Part shown: piece after piece, positions 14,468 to 22,661 of the stretch | Layout of the letters: every line of letters starts with the position of its first letter | How positions within the stretch are numbered: position 1 is the first letter of the stretch | Assembly: GCA_035498555.1 (NCBI GenBank) | Contig: DATKAB010000198.1 | Coordinates: 1-48,620 of the forward strand | Source of the DNA: Candidatus Sulfotelmatobacter sp. | GTDB lineage: Bacteria > Eisenbacteria > RBG-16-71-46 | Length of the DNA: 48,620 nucleotides | Reading direction: 5' to 3' | Notes under the pieces: model-generated | Seen by the model: only the letters and a program-made list of their open reading frames with translations | What the model was told of the DNA's origin: nothing | The model's database searches: none | Position numbers and translations under genes: made by a program

Positions 14468-16656
14468 TTCCCCGGCCGATAGGTCCGCTCGGTGTGGCCC
14501 CTGAGCTGCCCGGGATAGAAGTACACGGGCCGCAGCTGGCCGCTGGCATACCGCGCCGACTGGTCATTGAAGTGATGCGATCCGGGATCGCCGCTCGCGC
14601 CGCCAATGCTGACGGCCATGGCCCTCACGCTGTCGCCGAATTCGACCGCGGCGACAAAGCTGTTGCCGCTGGTGCCGTACCAGCGGCGCGTGCCGGGATA
14701 GGGACGCGCCGCGAAAGAGGCGAGCGAGCCCCAGATGCCGGCGGTGAACGGCACCGGAATGCTGGCGCGCGCGTCGTCGAAGTGGGGCTCGATCGCCCCG
14801 TCGAGGCGCTGGAAGCGATTGACCTGGCCCCACGGCGTCTTCCACGTGCCGAACGATCGCGTCAACGTGTCCGACGCGGCGACCAGGGCGCGCAGCAGAT
14901 CGTCGCCCGACACGCGCGTCGCGGCAAAGGTCTGCGCCGAGAGATGCTCGGCGCGCGCCGGCGCTCCAACGCGACGCACGATCGCCTCGCCCCAGTGAAT
15001 CGCGAGCGTGGTCGCCACAGATCCTTCGCCCCAGCGGTCGTCCCATCCGCGCAGCGCTTCGATCTCGCCCGCCAGGCGACGCTTCAACGTGTCGGCCGCG
15101 GGCAGGCGATCGTAGGCGGCGAACAGCGGCGGCAGCATGGTCTCGAAGCTGGGGAGGAAGCTGTCGAAGGCCGCGGCCGCGAGCGACTGCAGCGTCCAGT
15201 CGCTGGCGCCGGTCAGCGCGCGCAGCGCATGGCGGCCGCGGGGCGTCTCTTCCGTGCCGGTCTCGACGTACCGCGGATAGTTCTCGCGGCGTGGGCTCGA
15301 AGGCCCCGCCGCCGACCACGGCCAGTCGTTGGAATTGAACACCCAGCCGCTCGCCGGCTTCCAGAGGTTGGGCGACTCGTCCACCGAGAGAAGCCCGCGG
15401 TAGTCGGTGGCGGAGTCGGCGCCGTCTACCGGCGCGGTCCAGTCGAAGCTGGTGTCGCGCCGGGGAATGTAGTTCGAGTGGAAGTAGGCGATGCTGCCCC
15501 GGGAATCCGCGAACACCGTGTTGTTGGAGGAATTGGCGTGCAACTCCATCAGCAGGCGAAACGCCGTGTAGTCGGGGGCCTTGGTGCGACTGAAGGACTG
15601 GGTGAGCGCCGCGACCGGCCTCCACATCAGGCTCACGCTCACCCAGCGATCGCCCTGGCGGCGCACGATCGGGCCGTGCCGCGTGGCATAGACGATGAAG
15701 GTGCGCTGCGCGAGCCCGGAGGGCGTGCGATAGGAGAGCGTGACCTTGCGCGTGAGCATCGGCCGCTCGTCGCTCCCGTGCCGGTAGGTGTAACCGTTGG
15801 ATCGGTGCAGCACGCTCTCGAGGAACTCATCGATGTTGTCCACGCCACTCGAGGTGTGCATCCAGCCGCAGGTGCGATTGAAGCCCTGATAGACGAAGAA
15901 CTGTCCCCAGGTGACCGCGCCGTAGGCGTCGAGCCCTTGATCGCTCGACATCTGGAGCTCCGAGCGGAAGTAGAACGAGGTGTGGGGATTGATCCACAGC
16001 AGCGCGTGGCGATAGCGGGTGAGTTCGGGCGCGATCGCGATGCCGTTCGAGCCGGTGGGTTCTCGAAGCTCGGGCTCCTCGCCGTCGCCCGCGTCGCGCG
16101 GCGCCTGGACGGCGCTGTCGCCGTAAAACGCGGCGAGTCCGGGCACGCTGATGCGTTCGATGTCGCCGCCGATGCTCCCTTCCGTGAACGAGAGCGCCAT
16201 CCACGGCTCGAAGCGCGAAATCGCGAGCGGCTTCACGTCCGGATGCCGGTAGAGATAGAAATTGAGCCCGTCGGCGAACGCGTCCATGAGGTTGCGCAGC
16301 CAGCGCGGACTCGCCCGGTACTGCGCGCGCAGCGAATCCGGGTCGGCGAACAGTCGCGCGCGCAGATCTCGGAAGATCACCGAATCGCCCTCGGCCTCGG
16401 CCAGCCGACCCAGCGCGATCAGATAGTTGCGCTCGATCCGTGGAAAGTCGTCTTCGGCCTGCGCGTACTCGACGCCGAACACCGCGTCGGCGTCGGTCGC
16501 GCCGTGGATGTGCGCGATGCCCCAGTCGTCGCGAACGATGGTGACGCGCGCCGCCTCGCGCTCCCAGCGGGCGATCTCTGCGGAAATGGGCGGCGGCGGT
16601 GCAGCGGGAGTGGAGTGGGCGGTCGCGGCGGTCAGAAGCAGGGCGACGAGGATCAC
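14464..16656 (-). CDS. Penicillin acylase-family N-terminal nucleophile hydrolase
   Basis: A 730-residue exported Ntn-hydrolase. The GTG start at 16656 gives signal peptide MILVALLLTAATAHSTPAAP. Then comes the alpha-chain signature RVTIVRDDWGIAHIHGATDA with GVEYAQAEDDFPRIE, typical of the penicillin/acylhomoserine-lactone acylase family. TGSNGIAIAP places the auto-processing nucleophile at about Ser203, the first residue of the beta chain. Later GPIVRR, SSNNTVFADSRGSIAYFHSN and DWPWSA match beta-chain landmarks. Family members cut amide bonds of beta-lactams, AHLs or other acyl-amines in the periplasm. The ATGA overlap with the MltF-like gene suggests a joint cell-envelope task. The open frame extends further upstream but runs antisense to the GNAT gene, so the start was set at the signal peptide. 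Confidence 0.9.
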   Translation of the reverse strand: MILVALLLTAATAHSTPAAPPPPISAEIARWEREAARVTIVRDDWGIAHIHGATDADAVFGVEYAQAEDDFPRIERNYLIALGRLAEAEGDSVIFRDLRARLFADPDSLRAQYRASPRWLRNLMDAFADGLNFYLYRHPDVKPLAISRFEPWMALSFTEGSIGGDIERISVPGLAAFYGDSAVQAPRDAGDGEEPELREPTGSNGIAIAPELTRYRHALLWINPHTSFYFRSELQMSSDQGLDAYGAVTWGQFFVYQGFNRTCGWMHTSSGVDNIDEFLESVLHRSNGYTYRHGSDERPMLTRKVTLSYRTPSGLAQRTFIVYATRHGPIVRRQGDRWVSVSLMWRPVAALTQSFSRTKAPDYTAFRLLMELHANSSNNTVFADSRGSIAYFHSNYIPRRDTSFDWTAPVDGADSATDYRGLLSVDESPNLWKPASGWVFNSNDWPWSAAGPSSPRRENYPRYVETGTEETPRGRHALRALTGASDWTLQSLAAAAFDSFLPSFETMLPPLFAAYDRLPAADTLKRRLAGEIEALRGWDDRWGEGSVATTLAIHWGEAIVRRVGAPARAEHLSAQTFAATRVSGDDLLRALVAASDTLTRSFGTWKTPWGQVNRFQRLDGAIEPHFDDARASIPVPFTAGIWGSLASFAARPYPGTRRWYGTSGNSFVAAVEFGDSVRAMAVSIGGASGDPGSHHFNDQSARYASGQLRPVYFYPGQLRGHTERTYRPGK

Positions 16657-16668
16657 GGCGTGCAGACT

Positions 16669-16698
16669 ACCCCGAACCGGGGTGATTCGCGCTATCTT
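16669..16698. promoter_or_regulatory. Divergent control region with dyad and -10 box
   Basis: Only 51 bases separate the divergent acylase (16656) and GNAT (16708) starts. ACCCCG-AAC-CGGGGT at 16669-16683 is a perfect dyad, and TATCTT at 16693-16698 sits nine bases before the GNAT ATG. The dyad could be an operator acting on both genes. Confidence 0.45.
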
Positions 16699-16707
16699 CC
16701 CGCGGCC

Positions 16708-17199
16708 ATGGTCACCATTCGTCCGGCGAAGCGATCCGACCTCGAGGCGCTCGGCCGTTACGGCGCGGCGCTGATGCGGCAGCACCACGCCGCGGATCCC
16801 GAACGCTTCATCCAGACCGAGCACCCCGAGCAGGGCTACGGGCGATTCCTGGTCTCCCAGATCTCGAACCCCGAAAGTCTGGTGATGGTGGCCGAGAACG
16901 AGGGCCAGGTCGTCGGTTACGTGTACGCCGACGTCGAGGGCACGAGCTGGATGGATCTGCGCGGACCGGCCGGCGTGATTCACGACATCTATGTGGACGA
17001 ATCGGCGCGGCAACGGGGAGCGGGGCGCGCCCTGATGCGCGCCGCCATCGACTGGGTGCGGGCCCACGGCCGGAATCAAATCGTGCTGCTCACCAAGACC
17101 GGTAACGAGCACGCTCAGGCGCTGTTCTCGGCGATGGGCTTTCGCCCCAGCATGATCGAGATGACGCTGGACCTGGATCCTGCTCCGCCGGGTCGCTAG
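16708..17199 (+). CDS. GNAT-family N-acetyltransferase
   Basis: A 163-residue single-domain acetyltransferase. It begins MVTIRPAKRSDLEAL. Motif A lies around residues 92-110 (HDIYVDESARQRGAGRALMR), with the RxxGxG pyrophosphate loop for acetyl-CoA. The ending NEHAQALFSAMGFRPSMIEM is motif B. It transfers an acetyl group from acetyl-CoA to an amine; the acceptor is not evident. There is no ribosome-binding site. TATCTT nine bases before the ATG suggests a near-leaderless transcript. Divergent from the acylase operon. Confidence 0.92.
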   Translation: MVTIRPAKRSDLEALGRYGAALMRQHHAADPERFIQTEHPEQGYGRFLVSQISNPESLVMVAENEGQVVGYVYADVEGTSWMDLRGPAGVIHDIYVDESARQRGAGRALMRAAIDWVRAHGRNQIVLLTKTGNEHAQALFSAMGFRPSMIEMTLDLDPAPPGR

Positions 17200-17293
17200 A
17201 GCCCCTGTTCGCCTGCGCGTCGCCGGACGTATGGCCCGGTGAGCGGCGCCCGATTCACCCCGACTCGCGCGCGCCGATTCACCGGAGAACGCC

Positions 17294-19747
17294 ATGCGCG
17301 CCGAACGCTCTACCATCCTGCTCGCTCTACTGATTCTGGTCCCGGGGCCCGCCCGTGCCCAGGTTGCCCAGAGCAACCTGTGGGTCGCGAATGGAGCCGT
17401 GAACGCGATCGCGCTCGCGGGCAACACCGTCTACATGGGTGGCGAGTTCACGCGCCTCGGCCCGCCGACTGGCGGCTTCGTGACGCTCGACGAGACGACC
17501 GGCGCGGTGGTAGCGCCCGGCGCCGGCGGAGGGGTCGCGGGCACGGTGATGTGCTCACTCGTTGATGCCGGCGGCGGCCGCTTTGTCGGCGGTTCGTTCC
17601 AGTTCGTCCAGGGCCAGAGCCACAGCGGGCTCGCCCACTTCGATTCCAACGGCAACTTGCTTCCCTGGAGTCCCAGCGTCGGCAACGGCTACGTCTATGC
17701 CATGGCCATCGACTATTCCAATCCGAACGTCCTTTACATTGGCGGCGTCTTCAGTTCGGTCAACGGAGTCACGCGCAACTCCCTGGCGGCGATCGACGTC
17801 ACGACCGGCGCGCTGCTCGATTGGAACCCGGGCACCAACGGCCTGGTCAACGCGATGGTCGCCTACAACGGGGTGGTCTACGTCGGCGGATCGTTCACGA
17901 TGGCCGGGGGCTACACGCGAAACGATCTGGCGGCGGTGGATGGGACCGGCGCCGTGACCGGCTGGGATCCCAATTCCAACGGCGACGTCAACGCGCTCGC
18001 GCTCTCGGCAAATCCCTTCACTCACCTGCCGACGATTTGGATTGGCGGACTGTTCACGAGCTTGCAGGGGCAGGCGCGCTATTCGATCGGCTGCGTGGAC
18101 GTGACGGGGACGCCCCTGAGCTGGAGCCCGAACGCCGACCACGCCGTCCGCACGATCGTGCTCGGCTACTCGCACAATTTCGTCAACGCGGTTTACCTGG
18201 GAGGCACGTTCGACCTGGTCGCGGGGCAGTCGCGGCAGTATCTCGCCGAGGTCGACCCCTCGACCGGCGTCGCCTCCTCGACCTTCAATCCGTCGCCCGA
18301 TCAACCCGTGTCGTCGATCGCCCTCGACGGGACCTCGGTGTACGTCGGAGGCTCGTTCACCCGCATCGGCGGAGTCTCCCGGCAGTATCTGGCCGGGCTC
18401 GACGCGACTTCCGGCGCCGTGTCCTCGTGGGATCCAAGCCCGGATGCGGGCGTGGCCTGCCTGGACGCGTGGAGCGGGACGGTGCGCGTCGGCGGCGCGT
18501 TCGGAAGTCTGGGCGGCGTAACCCGCAATCATCTCGCGGCACTGGACGCCACGACCGGCATGCCGACATCGTGGGATCCAAATGCGAGTGGCCCGATCAA
18601 CGCGCTGACTGTCAACGGTGGCACGCTCTACGCGGGCGGCCAGTTCGCGACGATCGTTGGTCAGAACCGCGGAAACGGTGCGGCATTCAACAGCGGCGGC
18701 ACCCTGCTGTCGTGGGATCCTCGCGCTACCGGCCCGATCAACGCGCTCGCGGGATTCGGCGGCTCGATCTACGTGGGCGGCGGATTTCTGAGCGCCGGCG
18801 GACCGGGAAACCCCATGCTGGCGCGGCTCGATCCTTCTTCGGGAAACAGCGTCGCGCCGCTTCCCACGCCCGATCGGCCGGTCCACGCGCTGATGGTTCG
18901 CGATTCGGTCATGTACGTCGGCGGCGAGTTCCAGCGCCTGAATGGGTTCGTCAGGAGTGGCGCGGGAGCGTTCGACCTCAAGAACTTTGCGGTCACCAAC
19001 TGGGATCCCGAGGTTTTGGGCGCGAGTCAGGGGCCGGTCACCATGGTCGATGCTCTGGCGCAGGTCGGCAACCTGATCGCCTTGGGCGGTGACTTCCTTG
19101 AAGTCCACTTCGCGATGCACACCAACCTGGCCCTGGTGGACCCGGTCGTCGGGTTCGTGGCCGGCTGGTATTCGCCGGTCTATCAGCCAGTCCTCGCGCT
19201 GTTGGACCTCGGCAACACACTCTGTGCTGGTGGGTACTTCGTCAGCTCGGGTCCGGGCGCGACCGGCCCACTCGCGGCGATCGATCTGACCAGCCTTGCC
19301 GCCCGTCCCTGGAACACCGGGATGACGGGCGAGGTTCATTCACTCGCGGCCGGCGCCGGCGCGCTCTACGTCGGCGGCTCGCAATCGCCGTCGGCGGGAG
19401 GGTGGCCGCACGAGAACTTCGCAGCGTTCTCGGGCGGCGTCACGGCGGTGAATGAAGAGCCCGTCGCGCCACTTCACTGCGCGATTCATCTCTCGTCGAA
19501 TCCTTCGCGCGGAAGTGTGACGTTCAGTTTCGCGTTGCCCGGGCGCACCGCGACCGAGGTCACCGTGTTCGACGCGGCCGGCCGAGTGGTGCGAAGCCTC
19601 CACGCCGGCGACTTGCCGGCCGGCGAGCTACATATAATGTGGGACGGCCGCGACGATACCGGGCGTTTTGCGCGATCGGGGGTCTATTTCGTGCGCATTC
19701 GTGGGGCGAATCTCGATCTCGAGGCCAAACTCATTCACCTCCACTGA
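17294..19747 (+). CDS. Secreted YVGGxF (DUF5122-like) propeller protein with FlgD-type C-terminal domain, paralogue 2
   Basis: An 817-residue exported protein. Signal peptide MRAERSTILLALLILVPGPA with ARA-Q cleavage, then QSNLWVANGAVNAIALAGNT, almost the same opening as paralogues 1 and 3. The chain has about 14 blades with VYVGGSFT..GG..R..LA.LDA.TG....WDP. The C-terminal domain (SSNPSRGSVTFSFALPGRTA, WDGRDDTGRFARSGVYFVRI, KLIHLH) is of the FlgD/T9SS type. A GGAGAA ribosome-binding site lies six bases upstream of ATG 17294. Its order of blades and spacer lengths follow paralogue 3 closely, pointing to duplication within this locus. The function is presumably binding or a structural role at the surface. 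Confidence 0.9.
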   Translation: MRAERSTILLALLILVPGPARAQVAQSNLWVANGAVNAIALAGNTVYMGGEFTRLGPPTGGFVTLDETTGAVVAPGAGGGVAGTVMCSLVDAGGGRFVGGSFQFVQGQSHSGLAHFDSNGNLLPWSPSVGNGYVYAMAIDYSNPNVLYIGGVFSSVNGVTRNSLAAIDVTTGALLDWNPGTNGLVNAMVAYNGVVYVGGSFTMAGGYTRNDLAAVDGTGAVTGWDPNSNGDVNALALSANPFTHLPTIWIGGLFTSLQGQARYSIGCVDVTGTPLSWSPNADHAVRTIVLGYSHNFVNAVYLGGTFDLVAGQSRQYLAEVDPSTGVASSTFNPSPDQPVSSIALDGTSVYVGGSFTRIGGVSRQYLAGLDATSGAVSSWDPSPDAGVACLDAWSGTVRVGGAFGSLGGVTRNHLAALDATTGMPTSWDPNASGPINALTVNGGTLYAGGQFATIVGQNRGNGAAFNSGGTLLSWDPRATGPINALAGFGGSIYVGGGFLSAGGPGNPMLARLDPSSGNSVAPLPTPDRPVHALMVRDSVMYVGGEFQRLNGFVRSGAGAFDLKNFAVTNWDPEVLGASQGPVTMVDALAQVGNLIALGGDFLEVHFAMHTNLALVDPVVGFVAGWYSPVYQPVLALLDLGNTLCAGGYFVSSGPGATGPLAAIDLTSLAARPWNTGMTGEVHSLAAGAGALYVGGSQSPSAGGWPHENFAAFSGGVTAVNEEPVAPLHCAIHLSSNPSRGSVTFSFALPGRTATEVTVFDAAGRVVRSLHAGDLPAGELHIMWDGRDDTGRFARSGVYFVRIRGANLDLEAKLIHLH

Positions 19748-19764
19748 ATCTCGCCCTTCCGCGC

Positions 19765-19794
19765 TTGACAGCGTCGCCACGCGGTCCTCACAAT
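19765..19794 (+). promoter_or_regulatory. Sigma-70-type promoter
   Basis: TTGACA at 19765-19770 (perfect -35) and CACAAT at 19789-19794 are separated by 18 bases. The -10 ends 10 bases before ATG 19805, so the 5' leader would be only a few bases. Confidence 0.55.
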
Positions 19795-19804
19795 TTTGTC
19801 CCTC

Positions 19805-22555
19805 ATGGCACCGACCCCCCGCAGCCCGCTTCGCCTCGTTCTTCCGGCGATCACCCTGGCTCTGCTCGCTGTGCCCGCCGGACTGTCGGCGGATCCCGAT
19901 CGCCGCGCCGAGCCCGGGCCCGTGGCGGGAACCAACGTCCTCGCGTCGCCGCTTCCCGTCTCGGGGCGCGCGGTGGTGAGCCTCGGCGATCTCGCCAAGG
20001 CTCAGGCGCGGATATCGATCCTGTCACGCCCGCCGGTTCGGCCACTGGTTCACCCCGAGCTGAACGAGGAAGAGCAAGAAGAGGAGACTGGCCCGATCGC
20101 GCCGGCACCGAAGTTCTCGTCGGTCCCGCGCATCCTGCTGTCATCGCCGCCGCCCACCACCAGCTTCCAGGGCCTCGACGACATCCCGATGGTGGACTCG
20201 AGCTACATCATCATTCCGCCCGACGTGAACGGCGCGGTCGGGCTCAGCACCATCTTTCAGAACCTCAACAACAACGTGCGCGTGCTCAACAAGGCGGACG
20301 GCTCACCCATCCTCACCGTCGGCGTCAACACCTTCTGGGCGCCGGCCGGTGGGGCGCCCAACGATTACACCGATCCGCGCACGGTCTACGATCCTTACAA
20401 CAATCGCTGGATCACCATCATGCAGGGCGATCTCAGCAACGCCACCGGCAACTCGCTGGTCATCGGGCTCTCCGACACCAGCGACCCCACGGGCGTCTGG
20501 CACCTGTGGCGCACGATCCTCTACGAGAGCACCTCGATCGCACTCGCCGACTTTCCGACGCTCGGATTCAACAAGAACTGGATCACGGTTTCGATCAACA
20601 TGTATCGAAACACCGGGAACGCCAACGGCGTGAGCATCCTGATGATCCACTACCCGTCGCTCCGCTCCGGAACCTGGGATGCTTTCCGCGTCGATCGCAC
20701 CGGAACCAGCAACTTCTGCTACGCGCCGGTGCAGACCTATTCGGCGACCAGCGACACCGAATACGTGATGCAGCATCTCTCCGCGAGCAGCGCCACCTAC
20801 CGGGTCGATCGCATCACCGGCACCGGCCCCGGAGCGCCCACCTACACGGTGGGCACCACTCAAACGCGCACCGGCGGCGGCTGGGCCTCGGGGTCGGGGC
20901 AGTCGTTGCCACAGAGCGCTCCCAACGCCGGCTCGAGCGCCTGTGGCAGCACGCCGTGCCGGATCGAGCTGATCGACTCCCAGCTCCGCACCGCGCCGGT
21001 GTTCCGCAACGGCTCGATCTGGTACGTGCAGACCATCGGCCTCCCGGCGGTCGGGATGACGCACAGCGCCGCCCAGTGGACGCAGATTACGACCCCCTCG
21101 GGGGCGTACGTGGACGGCGGCCGGGTCGAGGATCCGACCGCCACCGTGAGCAACGGCGGCAAGTGGTACGCCTATCCACAGATCGCGGTGAACGCGCAGG
21201 AAAACTTCCTGGTCGGCTTCAGCCAGTGTTCGTCGGCGCAGCATCCGTCGGCGGGTTATGCGATGCACTTCGCGAGCGACGGTGCCGGCACGATCCGCGA
21301 CCCGGTGATCTCCAGGGCGGGTGAAGACTACTACCACAAGGATTTCGGCACCGGCCGCAATCGCTGGGGAGATTTCACTTCCTCGCAGGTGGACCCCGCC
21401 GATGACGCCACGCTGTGGACCGTCGCCGAATACGCCAAGAATCGCCCGAACACCGACGACGGGACGACCGGTAGCAACGGCAGCCGTTGGAGCACGTGGT
21501 GGGCGAGCGTCGGGACCAGCTCGTTCACGATCACCGCCAGTGCCGGCGCCAACGGCTCGATCGTGCCCTCGGGCGCCGTTTCGGTGTCGCAGGGCGCCGA
21601 CCAGAGCTTCACCATCTCGCCGTCGCCCAACTTCCACGTCGCCGACGTGCTGGTGGATGGCTCGAGCGTCGGCGCGGTGACCGGCTACACGTTCAACAAC
21701 GTGAATGCCGACCACACGATCGCGGCGAGCTTCGCGCCCGACAGCTTCACGGTGACACTGAGTGTGGTGGGGCCGGGCTCGGCGGCGCGCAACCCTGATC
21801 AACTGCACTACGCCTACAACTCGAACGTCCAGCTCACGGCGACGCCGCTGTCCGGCTGCGCGTTCCTCGGCTGGAGCGGGGATTCGCTTTCGGCGTTGAA
21901 TCCGCTGACCGTGCCGGTGCTCGAGAACCTGACGCTGACCGCGACCTTTGCCGACACCACGCCCCCGGTGGCGCAGGTGCTGGCGCCACTTCCGAGCGAC
22001 GACGTGACGGTCGGCGGCAACGCCACGCTCAAGTGGTCGGCCACCGACAATCTCGCCGTGACGCGTATCGACCTCCTGCTCTCGCGCGCCGGCAGCGGCG
22101 GACCTTTCGATTCGGTCGCGACCGGACTCGCCAACTCGGGAAGCTTCGATTGGACGGTCACCGGCCCGCCGAGCCTCGACGCGGTACTCGAGGTGATCGC
22201 GCGTGACTCGACCGGACTTGTCGGCACCGCGATCAGCGATTCGGCGTTCGCCATTGCTTCGGGCAACACCGCGGTGGGCCAGCAGGTGGTGCGCGAGTTC
22301 GCGCTCGACCGGGTCTCGCCTCAGCCGGTCCGTGGCGCGGCGCACATCCGCTTCGAGCTGCCGCGCGAGGCCAGCATTCGTCTCACGGTGCTCGACGTGC
22401 AGGGCCGCGTCATCGAGGTGCTGGCGGACGGCTCCGCCGGCGCCGGCGTCCACGAGGTCGCCTGGGCGGGAACCCGACTGCCCTCGGGGCTCTATTTTCT
22501 CCGCCTGAAGGCCCCCGGCCACACCTTCGTTCAGCGCGTGGTGCGACTGCAGTAG
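19805..22555 (+). CDS. Large secreted protein with bacterial-repeat and FlgD-type C-terminal domains
   Basis: A 916-residue exported protein. The signal peptide is RLVLPAITLALLAVPAGLSA. Residues ~110-575 form one large domain containing PPDVNGAVGLSTIFQNLNNN, RTVYDPYNNRWITIMQGD, DFPTLGFNKNWITVSINMYR and DYYHKDFGTGRNRWGDFTSS. This resembles uncharacterised secreted proteins with an adhesive or hydrolase-like propeller; I cannot name an activity. Then follow two bacterial-repeat (InlB B-repeat-like) modules, ITASAGANGSIVPSGAVSVS with DHTIAASFAPDS and VQLTATPLSGCAFLGWSGDS. An Ig-like stretch comes next, and finally a FlgD-type C-terminal domain (PQPVRGAAHIRFELPR, SGLYFLRLKAPGHTFVQRVV). It sits between propeller paralogues 2 and 3 on the same strand and has its own promoter. 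Confidence 0.87.
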   Translation: MAPTPRSPLRLVLPAITLALLAVPAGLSADPDRRAEPGPVAGTNVLASPLPVSGRAVVSLGDLAKAQARISILSRPPVRPLVHPELNEEEQEEETGPIAPAPKFSSVPRILLSSPPPTTSFQGLDDIPMVDSSYIIIPPDVNGAVGLSTIFQNLNNNVRVLNKADGSPILTVGVNTFWAPAGGAPNDYTDPRTVYDPYNNRWITIMQGDLSNATGNSLVIGLSDTSDPTGVWHLWRTILYESTSIALADFPTLGFNKNWITVSINMYRNTGNANGVSILMIHYPSLRSGTWDAFRVDRTGTSNFCYAPVQTYSATSDTEYVMQHLSASSATYRVDRITGTGPGAPTYTVGTTQTRTGGGWASGSGQSLPQSAPNAGSSACGSTPCRIELIDSQLRTAPVFRNGSIWYVQTIGLPAVGMTHSAAQWTQITTPSGAYVDGGRVEDPTATVSNGGKWYAYPQIAVNAQENFLVGFSQCSSAQHPSAGYAMHFASDGAGTIRDPVISRAGEDYYHKDFGTGRNRWGDFTSSQVDPADDATLWTVAEYAKNRPNTDDGTTGSNGSRWSTWWASVGTSSFTITASAGANGSIVPSGAVSVSQGADQSFTISPSPNFHVADVLVDGSSVGAVTGYTFNNVNADHTIAASFAPDSFTVTLSVVGPGSAARNPDQLHYAYNSNVQLTATPLSGCAFLGWSGDSLSALNPLTVPVLENLTLTATFADTTPPVAQVLAPLPSDDVTVGGNATLKWSATDNLAVTRIDLLLSRAGSGGPFDSVATGLANSGSFDWTVTGPPSLDAVLEVIARDSTGLVGTAISDSAFAIASGNTAVGQQVVREFALDRVSPQPVRGAAHIRFELPREASIRLTVLDVQGRVIEVLADGSAGAGVHEVAWAGTRLPSGLYFLRLKAPGHTFVQRVVRLQ

Positions 22556-22661
22556 CGCGGCCCCCCGCCGCGTTCGCTTCTTCCATCCCGAACGTATTCC
22601 CCGAGGAGCGGCGCCGTTCCTTCCGGCGCCCGTCGTCACACTCGTCCCGGGGAGTCGCGTC

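Noticed and set aside
16657-17427. N-terminal extension of the acylase-like gene
   Set aside because: It runs antisense to the GNAT gene, and a signal peptide begins at GTG 16656.
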